Below the pieces are notes generated by a model. It worked only from the letters and a program-made list of their open reading frames with translations, did not search any database and was not told the DNA's origin. From contig JAKZAP010000005.1 in NCBI GenBank assembly GCA_023053575.1, positions 11,346,001 to 11,410,000 on the forward strand: 64,000 nt of DNA, given 5' to 3'. The stretch is from Branchinecta lynchi. Lineage: Eukaryota; Arthropoda; Branchiopoda; Anostraca; Branchinectidae. Positions 22,349 to 34,417 of the stretch are shown piece after piece. The position numbers and the translations under genes were made by a program. Numbering within the stretch: the first letter of the stretch is position 1; each line of letters opens with the position of its first letter.

Positions 22349-24530
22349 GGAATGCCTAGAAAATTATAGCGGGCATATGCGGTTGGTGGTCAATGGTTAG
22401 GTGAAGTCGATCAGAATTCCCTCCCCATCGTATGGCGAATAGCTTGAGAAGAAGATTATGGGAATAAAAAGAAACTTGAGACGTCGAATTTGATTTTAAG
22501 TCATTGAAACTTGTGTTCATCCAAGACTCTGCGGCTCTTTTAAGTTTATGCTTGTAGCACACGCATGCGTCGTAGCGGAAAGATGATCTGTGGACGGCAC
22601 GGGGATGCGAGACTCGCCTATAGTATCGGTGCTTAGAGAGTTAGGAATTGCATAGCCAATGCGTTGATAGAGGGGAAAGCGGCTCTGAATTTAACTGAAG
22701 TGCCCTCAGTGGTCTTGGGTTATTAAATTAAAGTCCAGTTTCTCACAGATGAAAGTAAAGAGTGATTTGTAATTTTGAAGGAATTACGCACTTCTAAAAG
22801 CTTTACTGCACAGCCCTCCGGGAATTGGATACATAGAACGGATTTATCTGCATGGGTAAAAAAAACCAGACGGAAAACTTGAGTACAAAACAGGATTTCC
22901 GGATATCAGAGCACGCTCCAGACCATGTATCAGCTCCTTTTATCGCGGAATTCACTTGGTGAATGAATGACAAGTCCTGCTTAAGCTAGCCAAGTTTCAT
23001 ATTTACTGCGACTTTTATGTTATTGTATATACATACATACTTATATTCATCATCTGCTATATTACTTTATTTGACTAGCTAATTTTGCGGCTTTTGACCC
23101 CCAAAATGGAACGCCTGTTTAATGTAATGAACAAAACGTGAGACAAGTAAAAAAAAACAATCGCTATTTTTGTGACTTCGACTTTCCTATCAGATTGGCG
23201 TGCTTGAGAGAAAATGGGTGGCAACGATTGTTACGCATGAGCAGTTGAGAAGGGTCGGAATTGCGGAAACCAACAACTTACTTAGCCACTGCTTTTATTT
23301 GGATCTGATGTCATTGATCTAAGTTGCAAGTGCGATAGCCAGTCAGTTCTTGCAAAAACACAATTGCCATTTATTGTTTTATTCATGGTCGAGGTTTGCG
23401 AATCGCGGTTACGTAACTCAGCGGTAGATCGGATATGGTTTTATGGCAGATCAGATTCCGTGGTTTGGACACTTGAGTATTACCTTGGTATTACGACCTG
23501 AGTGATTTTTGTTACATTTCGCTCATTACTATTGAGCTTGTCCCATTCGTAGAAAGCTCTGGGCTCATTTGAGTGGTTTCTCAAAAATCAATAAAAACAA
23601 AAAAAAAAGATGAAAGCGCGTTACCAACGAACCAAAAAAGTTGTGGGCAGATATGTTACATGCATTTCGTAAAGTCGGTTTATGTTTTGATAGATTGATC
23701 AACACCTCTGGTTCTCAATAAAGGAAACACTAGGATCCACGCAAGAGGAGACCCGCGAAACCCAGCTAATTGTTCGGACAGACGATCGGGGTCGAATCCG
23801 TGCGGAAGAGTTGACTTTTTTCTTTCTTTCTTTTTTTTCTTTTTTTTTAGGGTGAAAGTGCAGAAAAATTGGCGTGGAAAACCTGATCGTCTGTACGCCA
23901 GGGGAGTCGCAAGTGCATTTTTAGGGGGAGGGGGGAGAGGCGGAAGTTTTACCGAATGTGTCAAACTCTACTGAATCCTAGAAACGGATAATTCGAGCTT
24001 TGGATTATTAAATACAAAAATTAAAATTACTAGGTACAAATAGTAACACTAAATTTATTTATTTATTTATTCATTTATTTCCCTCAGAACTGAGGAGTAC
24101 AAAATAATGTATAAAAAAGAACTATGACTAAACCATCTGGTCCATTCATTAACACATAAATACTATAAAAAATACACACGATGTCGACAACTAAGTTACA
24201 ATTATGTACGCACTATTTTATTCACTTGTTAAAAAATGGGTACAGGTTGTGGGTTTGGAGGGCTACCAAAGCTTTTTTATAAAAGTTGGTCATCTTTTTC
24301 CTCAAAATTAGAACTGGGTCTTTTACTTTAAAATTGGAAACCAACAGCGAATTACTGAAAGAAATGGGGAACCCAAGGAGAAACTTGGAAAATTTGAAAT
24401 ATGAAATTTTAATAGCAGATATGTCGCAACCCTGACAGCAGGGAAGCTGATTAGACTAATGAGCGTCGCTTTTGCGATGACACTTGTACAATATTGCATG
24501 ATACCGGCAGTAGCTTGTATCTACTAAACT
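22349..24530. other. SEC14L intron sequence, no recognised gene
   Basis: Unstructured AT-rich DNA with a (TTTA)n tract near 24053-24080. No gene or repeat boundary is supported. Confidence 0.45.
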
Positions 24531-25025
24531 GAGGAGGGTTTTCGCGAGATTTTGGAATCACTTTTCGGCGAGCGAAGCGCATCGCGAAAACTGTGGGAAA
24601 GCGACTCCTGGAATAACTTTCCACTTTCCCGCTGGACTGACCGCGAAAACTCATGGAAAGCTGACATCGCCGGGAAAATGTTCAATTACAAACTATTTCT
24701 AATAAATATGGTTCACTTAACGGTTCTTTGATTCTCATATATTCCATCGAGCCACCCTAATAACGCTTGCCATTTTTATTTATTTGTTAGTGATACTTAC
24801 ACTGTTAGTGATACCACACCTTTGAAATTCCCGCCGAAACATTCAACTTTCCGCGAAGCTTTCCACTATCCTCGTCGACTGCTCGTGGAATCACTTTTCG
24901 GGAAAGCTGCTTCAGTTTCCGAAGCGCGAAAACCGGGTTGGAAAGTTCGGCAACTTTCCGAAGTAGCGCAAAAACCATTGGAAAGTGATTCCGACTTTGC
25001 TTTCCAGCTCGCGAAAACCCTCCTC
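24531..25025. mobile_element. Probable MITE with GAGGAGGGTTTTCGCGAG ends
   Basis: The 18-bp terminal motif GAGGAGGGTTTTCGCGAG occurs at the left and, inverted, at the right end. It is followed on both sides by GGAATCACTTT-type subterminal sequence and many internal GGAAAG/CTTTCC motifs. No convincing target duplication is visible, so the class is unassigned. It sits about 185 bp before the last SEC14L exon. Confidence 0.55.
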
Positions 25026-25210
25026 TGAGCGCTGCAGCCGAATGTTTTGGATTTCGCCTTTTTCCTGCAAATTCAATTGCTTGCTCGAACCCCAAGATCC
25101 CTAGAGTTTCCAGAACATTAAGCACCGGAGAGAGCGAACCCCGACAGCAGCTTCTGGCTAGATAACCTTTCGACTTGAATTGAAAGGTTCTTTATTGTTT
25201 TATCTTCTAG

Positions 25211-25325
25211 GGGGTCAGTCACGAGCCTTCAGTCCTGCCAAAGTGGATTCTCTGCCATTAGCGATAAGACGAGCAAATCATGCATATCCAGAAAATCTCC
25301 CGGAAGTAGCTGCCCTTCCAGATAG
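25211..25325 (+). CDS. SEC14L1: SEC14-like protein, last coding exon and stop
   Basis: Preceded by TATCTTCTAG. The first G completes the split Arg codon, then GSVTSLQSCQSGFSAISDKT matches the conserved Ser-rich tail of SEC14L1/5 (RGSM.SLES..SGFSQLS). It ends at TAG 25323-25325, 37 residues into the exon. The vertebrate tail is similarly short and Ser-rich. AATAAA lies at 25489. Confidence 0.9.
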
Positions 25326-25488
25326 TAATTACAGTACGGCGGTAGAAGCAAGCTAGAAAAAAAACCTCGTAAGCTTGCTACATACTAGTGATTCCAGTTG
25401 GATTAATTGTAAACCGCGTGAACTGATCATGTGTTTCTTCCAAAGCGAAGCGAAACTCGCTCTGTGTGGGAACTGACGTTTACACAGG

Positions 25489-25494
25489 AATAAA
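25489..25494 (+). terminator. Poly(A) signal of the SEC14-like gene
   Basis: AATAAA 164 bp after the stop codon in the transcript orientation. It is the first canonical hexamer downstream. Confidence 0.6.
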
Positions 25495-28400
25495 GGTGTT
25501 GAAATGATGTATAATTCTTCTCAAAAAAGTTGGAGAGAGGGTTTCACAGAGTTTTAGTTAGTGGATGTGCATTATCGCGGTTTTCCAATCGAAAATGAAT
25601 GTCGTCATTAGAAGGCGCTCAGATGTTAAGATTTACTTTTACTGAATTATTTTTAGTAAGTGCAATAACGCACTTTCTCGCATTTTCACAGTTTTTAAAC
25701 GTCTTTGCGTTGCGACGGTAACTGCGCTGATGTATCGTGCGAACCTTAAGCCTTGTCACACGGACCGGCAAGTTTTCTGGGAATCCTGGATAGCTTTCTC
25801 ACTCTCATGTACATAAATAGTAAGACGGTTATAAGCTTTCCCGAAATCCAGGGCCTAGCAGGAATTCCGGTGATAAGAAGCAAGAATTGCGTGTGCAGAG
25901 GGTCGAAAGTAGAAAAACGCAGACAGGTTTTGAGGCGAATTTTATTTTACTTGAAATACGCCAGTTTCATTACATTCCTGGTAGAGTGTTTTGAGCCATT
26001 TGTATTTATTGTCGGCAAAGTGTAGCATCTTTCTCCTCCTCTTTATAACAACCATGGAATGTGTTGTGTACAAGTCCAGTGGGTAGAATTTGTAGTTTCT
26101 TTCAGATGTAGTTAGTCAAACGTATTATGTAGTTTTTCTCTGTAGTGAGGAAGAGGGCGGGAGGCACTGCCGTTTAATTTAAGGCTGCTTACAAATACGG
26201 AGAGGCTCGCTAACGCCCACTTTCTGTAATTGTGAAATGACGTGTGCTGCCGTTAACTTTTCGTATGATCTGAAGGGTGCTCTATACTGTCTTATGTTCT
26301 GAGAGGGGGAGCTACAGTCTCCCCTTTTGCTCCCTCCCAACAAAAAAGCTTAAAATAGCGGATAGCAACAATCTCGATGTTTCTGAATCATGGAACAAAA
26401 TCGTAAGAAAAAAAAATAGGTGTTCTCCTGAGGATCAAGGATACGTTCGAAGCGCTATCAAAAACAGTTAGGATACCAATACTAAGACGTCCGACAGAAA
26501 GAAACTTGAAAACACGAATTTTAAAATAGTCGAGTCAGCGAAGAATTAGCCAAAATATCTCCCAATCTAAACTAAACTAAGTACTTGAACCTGAATTTGT
26601 CCTAGTGGACCATTTCTACATCTGCTGTGGCCCCCATAATTCTTGAGAAGGACCAAGTACAAAATGTGCCAATATTCTTCCTAAGCCCAGTCCAGCTGTG
26701 ATTGTTGAGGGGAGGGAGAGATACTCTAGCGTGATGAACTGCCTTTCATCCTGGTGTGTAGGCACATATTAGAAATAATTAGCCCTTAAAACTAGCGGTA
26801 ATGATTAAGTAGCCTCTGAGAGGTATATAATCTCGGCATTTAACAAAGTAGGTGGTTCTCGTATATTTTATTGTGTGTTTGGTGTTCGGTCATATTTATT
26901 TCAAGAGCGGTTTTTCGTATAATACCTTTGGTAGATTTGTTCTATAGCAATAAAAAGTGTGAAGGTTTTGTCTTTGTATTTTTGACCCCTCTCGCCCCCC
27001 CCCCCCCCCCTTAATGGCAATTCCGCGCCAGCTCAAAGAGTTTTTGGGGGATCTCGAAAGATAACGACGGGAGACCGTCGTTATTCCGACCTAATATCCG
27101 CGCTGATCTGTGTCGCTGTCTGTCTTGCTTCTAATCCCAAAAGAACGGCTGCCCCTGAGGTATCTTCTATTCTAAAAAAAAGTTCCTAGTTCACCGATTT
27201 CTGCTTAGTTCTATCAAAGATTGTAAGGGTATAAACCTCTGTGGTTTCCACGGTTTTGGACATCAGGCCGGTTTGATAAAAAATTTGATATTTGCATTTT
27301 GAAATGCCTCATAGAATCTAGCTCTACATGTCAAGAGAGGTCTGACACATTCCGCTAAGCTTCCGTTGCTTGAAAATTGGGGTTGCTAATCTTGATAAAT
27401 CGAGTGTTCTACAATTTCTACGCACTGACTAAACTTTTGCCTGGTGATTGCAGATATCTCCGGCTGCGTTTCCCACCGGTTGCCAGCCAGACAAGCAAGT
27501 AGGCTTAAAAGTGTGTGACTCATCCTCTATTGTCGAATGTCGTAACGCACCCTTGGTGACGCACGACCTTACTTCTTGTATTGGAATCGAGGTGATTTCC
27601 TGGAAGTGCATCCGTTTGGCAACGGTCTAGAGAATGTCCAGCGAAATTGTGCTTCTGGCTGTAAAGAATGACATGTTTCACCGTCTTAGCTTGTCCAGAA
27701 GAGGGACGGGCAGACAGGCAGAACAATCGCTACATATATGTATATGTATTGGGAAACCCAAAGGCCGTATAACAGCACTTCTCAACTCGAGTGCTTTTTG
27801 CACAAAATTACCAAAAAGAAACAATCACCCTTGCCGTTTACGCGGTCTGGATCGAACATATAAAGCTTGTTAATAATTGGCCTGATTACAGCGCTTCGTA
27901 CACTTCCGGTACCACTGAACACTCTTTTTGCTGGTGCACTTGTCGACGGCAAATACTACAACAACTTGACAGTCTTTGCAAGACGGTGCTCACCAGAAAG
28001 AGAATTTGAAAGATTTCACCTAAAACGATTCGTCGTCAGGATTTTCCGGTGTGGCGCTGAGCGCGGCTCCGGGGCTTAGTCCTGAGCTGGACAACAGGAG
28101 CATAGCTATAGTGGGTTACGCGTCACACCGCATACAAGTTTCTGATGATTTCTCGCGGTTTATTTTTTTTTATTTCGACATGAAAATGTCTTCGAACAAA
28201 TGGACATCAGATACCGAACGATCTAATACGTGATTCAGAAGCTTCCTCACAAACCTAATACAAGGACATTTTCTTTAGAGACTTTAGATGACCCCTTGTT
28301 TCAACGCAAAGGCAGTGACTCCTAGCGGGTCATTTCGTAGATCGTAAACAGTCCTTCAACTAATTTTTGGCTCGTAGATTTGGCGTCCGGGTCATTTGTT

Positions 28401-28687
28401 TCTTTTGACATTTGTCGACTTCTTTCTTTTAACCTGTCGGTTTGGTGGGCTCTAGCTTGTCTCTACTTTCAGGATAGCTCCGTGCTTTGTTTCAATTATT
28501 GGTGTAGGCCCTATTCTTTTCCCTGCTAGGGCCTGGACTATGGAGATGCTGGGCTAATGATAGCTGTTGTACTTTACTAAGCACTTGAATTATTTATTTG
28601 AAAATTTTGAGTCAGGTGGGTCTTCCTCTCTGCTTCCTGTGTCCTGTTTTCAATTGATCTAGCCTAGGCTAAAGCTATGTTTACACA
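25495..28687. other. Intergenic region between SEC14L and CCNQ, left part
   Basis: No gene is recognised; open frames around 27430-28230 lack any domain. A poly-C run lies at about 26995-27010. A perfect 10-bp hairpin ATAACGACGG-gaga-CCGTCGTTAT lies at 27061-27084. Confidence 0.45.
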
Positions 28688-28975
28688 GAGGGTATTTAAG
28701 GCGTTTTTGAGTGGTCCAGCATTGAGCCAATGTTGACCAACAGTGCATTCGAGCTGATTCTAGAAACCTCTGTGGACAACATTGTTGGTCAAAACGACCA
28801 ACAACTGAAAGTGTTGTTGGTCAATTTGTGGAGTAATCAGCCAGATTTTTCAAACAGAGCATTCTGGCGAAGATTCACCTTTGTTGATCATCAGGGATGT
28901 TTTTGCGGCCAACAGTAGTTTGTTGGTCATCGCTGTTGATAAACAAAAGGACCGCTAAAAAATGCCTTTACCCTC
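28688..28975. mobile_element. Possible palindromic MITE rich in TTGTTGGTC
   Basis: The ends GAGGGTATTTAAGGCG.. and ..TTTTTTAGCGG (right end inverted: GAGGGTAAAGGC) are diverged inverted repeats. Inside, TTGTTGGTC or its complement GACCAACA occurs several times in both orientations. No target duplication is identified, so this is tentative. Confidence 0.4.
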
Positions 28976-29589
28976 ACTCCATGAGTATTTTCTCTGGCAA
29001 CAGCAACAAATCTCTGAGTATTTGGACTTCAGTTTCTTGAACTTTCTAGCCGGTTATTTGTTTGTTGAAGGGTATTCTTCGACATTAGCAACAGCAAAGT
29101 TGAATTTTCAAGCAATAATTTGGATTATATCCATATAAGAAGTGGTCCAAATGGACACATGTTGGTGTCCATTGTAGAGAGATATCCTTAGCTTTACAAC
29201 CTTGGAATCTATTGCCAGATGACAGTACCCTCCCTTGAAAAATACCAGGGTACTGTGCAAACACTTTCCCCTCTCGTCTCCCGGAAAAACTACCCGCCAT
29301 GTAAGTGATCCTTAAGTTAATTACGGGAGGGTGTCCAGCCTCAGAGTACAAGATTTCAAATTTCCAGAGAAGCCTTTCCTTCAGAATAATCTACTGGATT
29401 AAAAAGGAACCAACAAATATGACAAACCCACTTAGAACATAGAAGTGAAAAATAAAACTAGGGTGGTCTGAAATGTAGGGATGTGTCCAAGAAGCATACC
29501 TCCTCTCCATTGATTCATTTCGAACCCTCGAAATGGATCAGTTTAGATTGACTTTGAAAAAGATTTTGATCTGATAGCCATTACATTCC

Positions 29590-30110
29590 AGTTGATAAGA
29601 CTTTTGAATGAAATTAATGTTAACCTGAATATTATAGAAATTATTGTAGGATTTTTGAGTGATACGTCCCAAATTCTGAAATATAATAATGATTTGTCGG
29701 ATCGGCAGGCAATTTTTACGGCGTGTCACAGGGAACAATTTAGGTCCACTACTTTTCTTGTAATGATTAACAGCACAGCTTCCGACAGACTGGTAAAAAT
29801 GGAAATATGTCAATGATCTGTCTCTTATTGAAATATGTGGGAAAGGATGAAGTAGTGAAGTGGCCAATATAATTTTGCAGATACAACCTGAAGCCTTAGA
29901 TTCAGACATAATTTTGAATGAAAAGAAGTCTGCAATTCTTACAGTTTCATTCTTGAAAGAAGGGCCAATTTTTGACCCTCCTATTCCAGCAACTTCGCGT
30001 GTGAACCAAATAAAACTCCTCGGTTTAATTATAGCAAATATTTAAAATGGGATAAAATCACTAAAATCACTTGGTAAAAATAGGTTCTTTGAACAAGATC
30101 TGCTCTGTTT
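29590..30110 (+). pseudogene. Reverse transcriptase relic of a second LINE
   Basis: Reading across frameshifts gives GFLSDTSQILKYNNDLSD, then REQF.STTFLVMINSTASD in the place of the RT block 'GVPQG..LGPLLFL'. In a shifted frame come KWKYVNDLSLIEIC (motif C, with ND for DD), then LDSDIILNEKKSAI and IKLLGLII. The order and spacing match the palm/thumb of CR1/Nimb-like LINE RTs. Traces may continue to about 30420 (WHFALT-like VHFALTEDQL). Dead copy. Confidence 0.65.
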
Positions 30111-30469
30111 TTATGTTCTTTTCTACGTTCGGGGCTAGAATACTTGATGGAAGTGCACTTTGCCCTTACTGAGGACCAGCTTATCAGATCGAAAAATACA
30201 GAAGCTTACCCTACTGATTATGTCAAGATCCGCAAAATTCCTCTTAACGACCTCCCCGAGAAATTTAAACTTGAGTCCGGTAGGTTGCAACTGCGCATGG
30301 CTTCTGGTAAGAAAATCCTTAGGTAGGCCTATATACTTCTGCCACCATTTGAGACTGCTCGCCAACAACCTGCAAGAGCAGCCTCAGTGGCGATCCCAAA
30401 GCTTCAACAGGCAAAATGGGACCATGTACGAAATGAAAAGATGTTTGTACCGTCTTTCGTGAAAATTTG

Positions 30470-31333
30470 TAGCTTTATTAGTGTTGACATTCATATATAT
30501 TGACAATTTTGACAAATTTTATTCTTACCATGATAGTTCCAGAAGAATAAAAGAGATACAGATCTATTTATGTCTAAACCATGAGATTTCGAGTTGATTC
30601 TTGTGTCAAAAGAAAGCTGCAACACTTAGCTCTTAGCTGTCATTAAGTTCTTAATTTTCAAACCAAATCACTGGTTATCAAAAGTTGCTGATTTCCTCAG
30701 TCTTATTTTTTTTACTGGAAGCACACATGGTCGCAATTACTTTATAGTGCTGTTGGTAAACTTGGATATCTGCAATTTTTTGGTTTTTGATAAACCAAGA
30801 AAGACCCAACTTGCACTGTATAGTCTGCTTGCTGGTTTGAGAGACCATATAGGCTAACAAGCTCAAATGAAGTCAACAGGGTGTATCTTTCTGAAATCAC
30901 AGCATCTGCTAATTTAAAAAGTACAAGGATAATACCTACCTTGAGTAACTCCAGGACCTATGGCCAGGAGTCCCACTAGTCAGTAGATACTTACTATGGT
31001 TGAGGTTTGGCCCAGCCATTCAGGTCCCACCTGGTGACTTTGCTGCATACTAATTCTGTATTTGAATAGGGTATTTCTGAATGATCCAAATTGCTTGCTT
31101 CACTTTTTTTTCTTGGTCTGCAAACAAGGCAAATATCAGAAAGTGTATGCTATACTCGGAAACCCTGCATTTAAACTTCAGTTGTCCAGTACGCATTGGA
31201 CGAGAAGGTCTGCTTCTCTTGTTGTGGAGAATGATGTTCCTCCACTGACAAGAGGTTTCTAAACTTTCTTGAGTGGTTTGACCAGGTCTAATATGGACAG
31301 AATCAACTAGCCTACACTTATATTTATTTCAGG
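30470..31333. other. Upstream region of CCNQ
   Basis: It ends in TTTATTTCAG directly before the CCNQ ATG, suggesting that an untranslated first exon lies somewhere upstream; I could not place it. No TATA box is evident. Confidence 0.4.
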
Positions 31334-32116
31334 ATGGAGGTCATTGACGTTCTTCAGCGACAACAAGACCCGGGATTAAATCCTTCCATGATTGATTACC
31401 GATTGTCAAAAAATTCTTTCCTGGTAGTCCGATTCCTGTTTGAGTGTGGACAAAAGCTTAAGATGAAGGCATGGTCGACTGCAACTGCTGCACACTTCTT
31501 TCACAAATTTACCAAGTTTGCTTCAGAAAAAGATTATGATCTCTACTTGATTGCTGCTACCTGCCTATACCTAGCATCGAAGAATGATGATGAGCCGGCA
31601 AGACTTAGAGACATTGTGAATGTAGCTTACAATACGATTCACAGAGAGTCTGATGTGTTGGACTTGAGCGAGGAGTATTGGTCGTTTCGCGATGCCTTAG
31701 TTCAGGCAGAGCTATTAGTACTACGAGTTCTTGAGTTCAACACTACGGTAGAACTACCACACAGGTATATGCTATACTATTTGAAGGCACTTAAAGACTG
31801 GGGTCCAAGTGAAGTATGGGAAAAGACACCGATCGCTAGGACAAGTTGGTCATTCCTTCAAGATTTCTACCACGACGGGACATCAGTTGATCACAAACCC
31901 CAGCATGTTGCTATATCCATTATATACTTGACTCTTCAATGTTATGGTGTGAGCGTACCTGGAACGGCTGACATAGATGGGCAGACTTGGCATGAAGTCA
32001 TGTGCAAAGACCTCAAAAAAGATACGATGTGGGCAATATTGGAGAAAGTCATAAATGTTTATGAGAAAGAGAAAGAATTACTTGAGCACTGCATCTTCAA
32101 GCCCAAGAAACAGTGA
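31334..32116 (+). CDS. CCNQ: Cyclin Q (FAM58A), activating partner of CDK10
   Basis: One uninterrupted 260-codon frame, close to the 248 residues of human cyclin Q. Cyclin box 1 covers about residues 27-135, with RFLFECGQKLKMKAWSTATA, AAHFFHKFT, YLIAATCLYLASKNDDEPAR (K83 and E87 are near the usual cyclin Lys/Glu pair) and ELLVLRVLEFNTTVELPHRY. The second fold (about 140-235) has TSWSFLQDFYH and PQHVAISIIYLTLQCYGV. Family role: cyclin Q activates CDK10, which phosphorylates ETS2 and restrains ciliogenesis. The ATG at 31334 is three bases after a TTTATTTCAG acceptor-like site, so an upstream non-coding exon is likely; AGGATGG is a fair start context. The lack of coding introns in an intron-rich neighbourhood is notable and could mean a retrocopy, but no poly(A) tract or target duplication is seen. 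Confidence 0.93.
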   Translation: MEVIDVLQRQQDPGLNPSMIDYRLSKNSFLVVRFLFECGQKLKMKAWSTATAAHFFHKFTKFASEKDYDLYLIAATCLYLASKNDDEPARLRDIVNVAYNTIHRESDVLDLSEEYWSFRDALVQAELLVLRVLEFNTTVELPHRYMLYYLKALKDWGPSEVWEKTPIARTSWSFLQDFYHDGTSVDHKPQHVAISIIYLTLQCYGVSVPGTADIDGQTWHEVMCKDLKKDTMWAILEKVINVYEKEKELLEHCIFKPKKQ

Positions 32117-32460
32117 TCATTTGAATAGTGACACGGAGATAGTGAAAGTGCTCAATATTTCAAAAGCTGCAGTCCAGAATGAATGTAACATCGTTTGGTA
32201 TTTTGTATTTTCTAAGAAATATACTAAACGGTACGCGTAAAACGATTGAATCGAAAACAAAAAACCGAAAATATTTTCATTCCTGCTTGTACGAAACTCA
32301 AGACCTATGTGAGCAAGACAAGAAAAACACAAGGACTGTTACTTCGCTCCGGTGGTTTACTGCATATCCTATTACTAAACTGTATCAGTAGCTGAATTCA
32401 AACCAAAATATACATAACCCTACCCTGCAATAAGAACCTGACGTCTTAAAAAAAATAAAA

Positions 32461-32466
32461 AATAAA
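32461..32466 (+). terminator. Poly(A) signal of CCNQ
   Basis: AATAAA about 345 bp after the stop, next to an A-rich run with an overlapping second hexamer at 32454. Confidence 0.6.
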
Positions 32467-33755
32467 GCTGTTTTGGAAGTTTCCTATGACTTGTTTGTTT
32501 TTTCTTTATGGCCGCATTCATTTAATGTAGACACACTTTTCTGGCGGAGGTACTCTCGCGCTTATTTGCCTTTGCTTTCTCTATGCCAAAATACCAACCT
32601 TCTGCACAAGCTTAAGAGCACAAAATTAGTAAGTTGAGGATTCAGGTGACACAAGCATTTTGAAAAAATACAACAACAAAAATCTCAGAAGAACTTAAAA
32701 CAACTACTAACAAGCAAGCAAGCCATAATCTTTACTGTCTCAAACAAAACGGCCAGCCAGCTTGATTTTTCAATGATCTGGTAACATCTTTACGCTTCGT
32801 AGGCCTAGCCCCTGGTTCGGATAGCTGCTAGCCAAGCTCCCTAACTGGGAAATGTATCTGCAAGTCCGGGCTATGCCCGCTTATGTTAGGTTTGAAATGA
32901 TTCAGCTGACGGTTCGAAATCTGAGATTGTACCGAAGCTTCGTAGCACTGCGAACCAGGGATGGAGTAATTTAGGAGGCCATCGGTATGAACCTCCCTGA
33001 TATCCGGCTCATGGGTTCAGACTAAGATAATTTTCTTCGGGGTAACTAATATCCCTAACGAATATCCATTTTACCACCAAATGTAATACCAATGAATTTA
33101 ATACCAGTGAGTGAATATGATCATAGCTAAAACTCCAGCAACCAGTGCTGGTGTGGAGACCCCTAGGCAGTCGCAATTTCGGGTACCCCTAACAAAATGT
33201 CTTTGTAGTGTGCAAACCAACCGCTAGATTATTACCATAACTGCTGTACACTACGCATTCGCAGTTTCTACAGAAACATTTGTTGAGGAAGCTTCATCAA
33301 ATCTATATCCTGATCCGCTGTAGCGGATGCCCAAAGGCAGGTATCTAATCTGCCTATTTAGAATCCGGCACTGTAAGCAACTATAAACTGGGTTGAAAAA
33401 AACAACCTAAAGCAACGCTTCAATACATAGTTCTAGCTTCGGTATGAAAAGTCAACTTGGTTCAGTGCACGCTGAATTCGATGTCAACAAAACCATAGAA
33501 GCCCCTCTGAGAACAGCGTTCCCAGGCCCGGGGATGGAAATGCTGGATTGTGAACTCAGGTGTACGGTAGTGCTTAGGCGGACAGCATGCTTATCGACAA
33601 GTATCTGACACAGAGGGATCAAAAAATGTCTTTGCCCGCGTTTTCTTCGGGATTGTAACTTCGCGTACGGTCTCTCTGGGATATGAATTTGAGAGAAAAA
33701 TTGCGAAGGAAAGAATAATACGAGCTCTTGGTGACAGGCTACACGCGACATTATA
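32467..33755. other. Spacer between the convergent CCNQ and CUL5 genes
   Basis: No gene or clear repeat recognised in this part. Confidence 0.45.
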
Positions 33756-34126
33756 GTTGTGTTTTTGCTGATACCATGGTAACCGGATCTGCAATTAGTT
33801 GTTTTTGCTGTTATCGTGGTTTCTGATACACGGTGCTCTGCAAAAACGACTATTGCCAGTCATCCCAAAATAAAAACAGATATCCAGTTACATCACTAAG
33901 TGTTAAGCTTCTTTCTCACCAATCTTACAAATTTTGGTGAAAGTGAGATACTTTTCAGATACCGCGGGCAGTTACCACGGTCGGACCGTAGTATCTGAAT
34001 ATCTGATACCACGATAACTGGCCAGCTGCGAAAACGCCTTTTGACCGTGGTATCAGATACCACGATAACTGCAAAAACGACTTTAGACCGTGGTAACAGA
34101 TACCATGGTATCAGCAAAAACGCAAC
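33756..34126. mobile_element. MITE with TTATA target duplication and internal palindromes
   Basis: The ends GTTGTGTTTTTGCTGATACC and (inverted) GTTGCGTTTTTGCTGATACC are 26-bp inverted repeats with one mismatch. Flanks TTATA at 33751-33755 and 34127-34131 are identical. Inside, ACCGTGGTATC / GATACCACG units occur at least four times with GCAAAAACGAC spacers, so the strand can fold repeatedly. No coding capacity. Confidence 0.8.
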
Positions 34127-34417
34127 TTATAATGATGCTGTCTAATTGTTAATGGCGCCTCTACCAGCTCGCAAACTACTGAATATTGACGTCTAACAAA
34201 GCTGCTCGGATATGAGGCGGACTTATGTGTTTTGGTATCGATCTAATTCATTGCCACTCCAAATAGCCTAACTCTATCGACTCCGGAGAGCCAGGTTTTC
34301 CCGTCAGACAAGATCTCCGTTGACCTGTAACGCTAAAAATGTCGGTCGATTACCCGACATAGTAACCTCCACTCACACTTGACTTGGAAAATTTGGTTCA
34401 AGGGGAAGGCTAGCTAT

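Noticed and set aside
27429..28233. Cluster of 60-80 codon frames as a possible gene
   Set aside because: No conserved domain, no consistent splice pairs, frames overlap on both strands.
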